Assembly (NCBI GenBank): GCA_028281325.1
Contig: JANQKC010000009.1
Span: 124,001-188,000, forward strand
Source of the DNA: Alphaproteobacteria bacterium
Lineage (GTDB): Bacteria > Pseudomonadota > Alphaproteobacteria > UBA8366
Direction of reading: 5' to 3'
Length of the DNA: 64,000 nt
Shown: piece after piece, positions 63,088-64,000 of the stretch
How the letters are laid out: each line of letters opens with the position of its first letter
Numbering within the stretch: position 1 is the stretch's first letter
Position numbers and translations under genes: made by a program
The notes under the pieces: model-generated
What the model was told of the DNA's origin: nothing
The model's input: only the letters and a program-made list of their open reading frames with translations
Databases searched by the model: none

Positions 63088-63788
63088 ACCGACGCGGTCA
63101 CGCCGCCGTCGACACGGATGTTCTGCCCGGTGATGTAGCTGGCGGCGTCGGATATCAGGAAGGCGACGGTTTCCGAAATCTCCCGGACATTGCCGTAGCG
63201 CCCCATGGGAATCTGCGCCACGCGATGCGCCTTTTCCGGCCGGCTGTCGATGAAACCCGGCAGGACGTTGTTCATGCGGATGCCGTCCGGGGCGAATTTT
63301 GTGCTGAATAGTTTGGTGTAGGCGGCCAGCCCGGCCCGGAAGACGCCCGAGGTCGGGAAGTCCGGATCGGGTTCGAACACCGCATAGGTCGAGATGTTGA
63401 CGATCGAGCCGGATTTCTGCGCCTGCATGGTCGGCAGGACCAGCCGCGCCATGCGGATGACGTTCAGCAGGTAATAGTCCATGCCGAGGTGCCAGTCCTC
63501 GTCGCCGATCTCCATGATGTCGCCCTTCGGGCCATGGCCGGTGCAGTTCACCACGCCGTCGATCCGGCCGAACCGTTCCAGCGCAACGGCGACGAATTGT
63601 TCGAGATCCTCGAGAACCAAGTTCGATCCGGTAAATCCCAGACCGCCGAGTTCCTTGCCCAGCGCCTCCCCCTTGCCCGAGGACGACATGACCGCCACGT
63701 CGTATCCGGTTTCGGCCAGTTTCCTCGCCGCGTCGGCGCCCATGCCGCTGCCGCCCGCGATGATCAGGGCGGCGGGTTTGTCTGCCAT
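63084..63788 (-). CDS. Short-chain dehydrogenase/reductase
   Basis: A 234-residue SDR. The cofactor motif is a variant ([20 protein letters not shown]), NCTG replaces NNAG, and the usual YxxxK is seen as [13 protein letters not shown]. The Ser at the active site lies in [10 protein letters not shown]. It ends with [17 protein letters not shown], the typical C-terminus. AAGGAG lies before the ATG. Its substrate is unknown. It overlaps the convergent acyl-CoA dehydrogenase by 4 bases. Confidence 0.88.
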
Positions 63789-63827
63789 TAAAAGTGCTCC
63801 TTATTGTGGGGTCCGGAAAACCGCATC

Positions 63828-64000
63828 TCAAATGACCGCCTTCTCGACGAAAGACCGGTTCTCCGCGATCCGGGCGTAGTCGAACGGTGTCAGATCCAGC
63901 GTCCGGTATTCGCCATAGGTGATCAATTCCGAAATGCCCCGCCCCATCGCGGGCGACTGCTGGAAGCCATGGCCCGAGAACCCGTTCACGAAGATGAAAT
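63828..64000 (-). CDS. FAD-dependent oxidoreductase, C-terminal end (cut by window edge)
   Basis: The minus-strand frame gives VNGFSGHGFQQSPAMGRGIS near the window edge, a DAO-superfamily FAD-contact loop, and ends DYARIAENRSFVEKAVI. It is the last 57 or so residues of a DAO/FOXRED1-like oxidoreductase, much like the enzyme at 6.7-7.9 kb. Its gene would be upstream of the SDR on the same strand. Confidence 0.8.
   Translation of the reverse strand, partial: FIFVNGFSGHGFQQSPAMGRGISELITYGEYRTLDLTPFDYARIAENRSFVEKAVI

Overview
The window is a GC-rich chromosomal segment with dense coding on both strands. It has no rRNA, tRNA, CRISPR array, prophage or transposase that I can see. Gene content suggests an aerobic, heterotrophic alphaproteobacterium, probably of the Rhodospirillales type. 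The pointers are a hemP/heme-receptor/TonB locus behind a Fur-type box, many acyl-CoA and sugar-acid enzymes, TauD-type dioxygenases, a PabB-PabC fusion and a TetR-HlyD-RND efflux operon. This lineage call is an inference from gene content, not from a marker gene.

Layout. 1-2.6 kb: iron/heme uptake on the minus strand (Fur-like box, a small hemP, TonB-dependent heme receptor, start of tonB). 2.7-8 kb: a BadI/MenB-like crotonase, a cytochrome P460 with a Cys-rich NPC-repeat domain facing a class I cytochrome c, and an FAD oxidoreductase plus MFS transporter operon. 8.1-15.4 kb: the most unusual region. It encodes a coiled-coil protein, a membrane-anchored OmpA-domain protein, a Rab-like small GTPase, a histidine kinase and a sigma-54-dependent response regulator. 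Two near-identical 15-bp palindromes 40 bp apart and a consensus -24/-12 promoter follow, then a small lipoprotein, a DUF4332 protein and a small exported Cys/Lys-rich protein. 15.5-20.8 kb: RND efflux operon with its TetR regulator and a likely operator. 20.9-34.4 kb: scattered metabolic genes (flavin reductase, ADP-forming acyl-CoA synthetase, MFS plus a 41-aa membrane protein, LysR, MFE-2-like SDR, TauD, deaminase, RidA, GNAT, IlvD/EDD dehydratase, ComA-like synthase, MaoC-like protein).

34.4-46.6 kb: an alpha/beta hydrolase, two paralogous gamma-glutamyltranspeptidase-like genes flanking a P-type cation ATPase, two further TauD paralogs, a sugar-transfer-type ATP-grasp protein and a quinone oxidoreductase. 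46.7-53.6 kb: a split UxaA-type dehydratase with an enoyl-CoA hydratase, VOC protein, PabBC, GT4 glycosyltransferase and a GntR regulator. 53.7-64 kb: a TcuA-like flavoprotein that shares a candidate GntR operator motif, VOC protein, GT2, Cys-type sulfatase, GT-C-like membrane protein, enolase-superfamily enzyme, acyl-CoA dehydrogenase, SDR and the end of another FAD oxidoreductase.

How genes may work together. The two-component pair at 11.2-13.8 kb lies directly downstream of the GTPase/OmpA/coiled-coil genes and directly upstream of a promoter of the class its response regulator would activate. A simple reading is an envelope-sensing or envelope-organising module that switches on small envelope proteins. 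Two intergenic repeat families (a CCCGCGAAAGCGGG-type inverted repeat and a CGACAAGCTCAG-type repeat) recur between unrelated genes from 34 to 49 kb.
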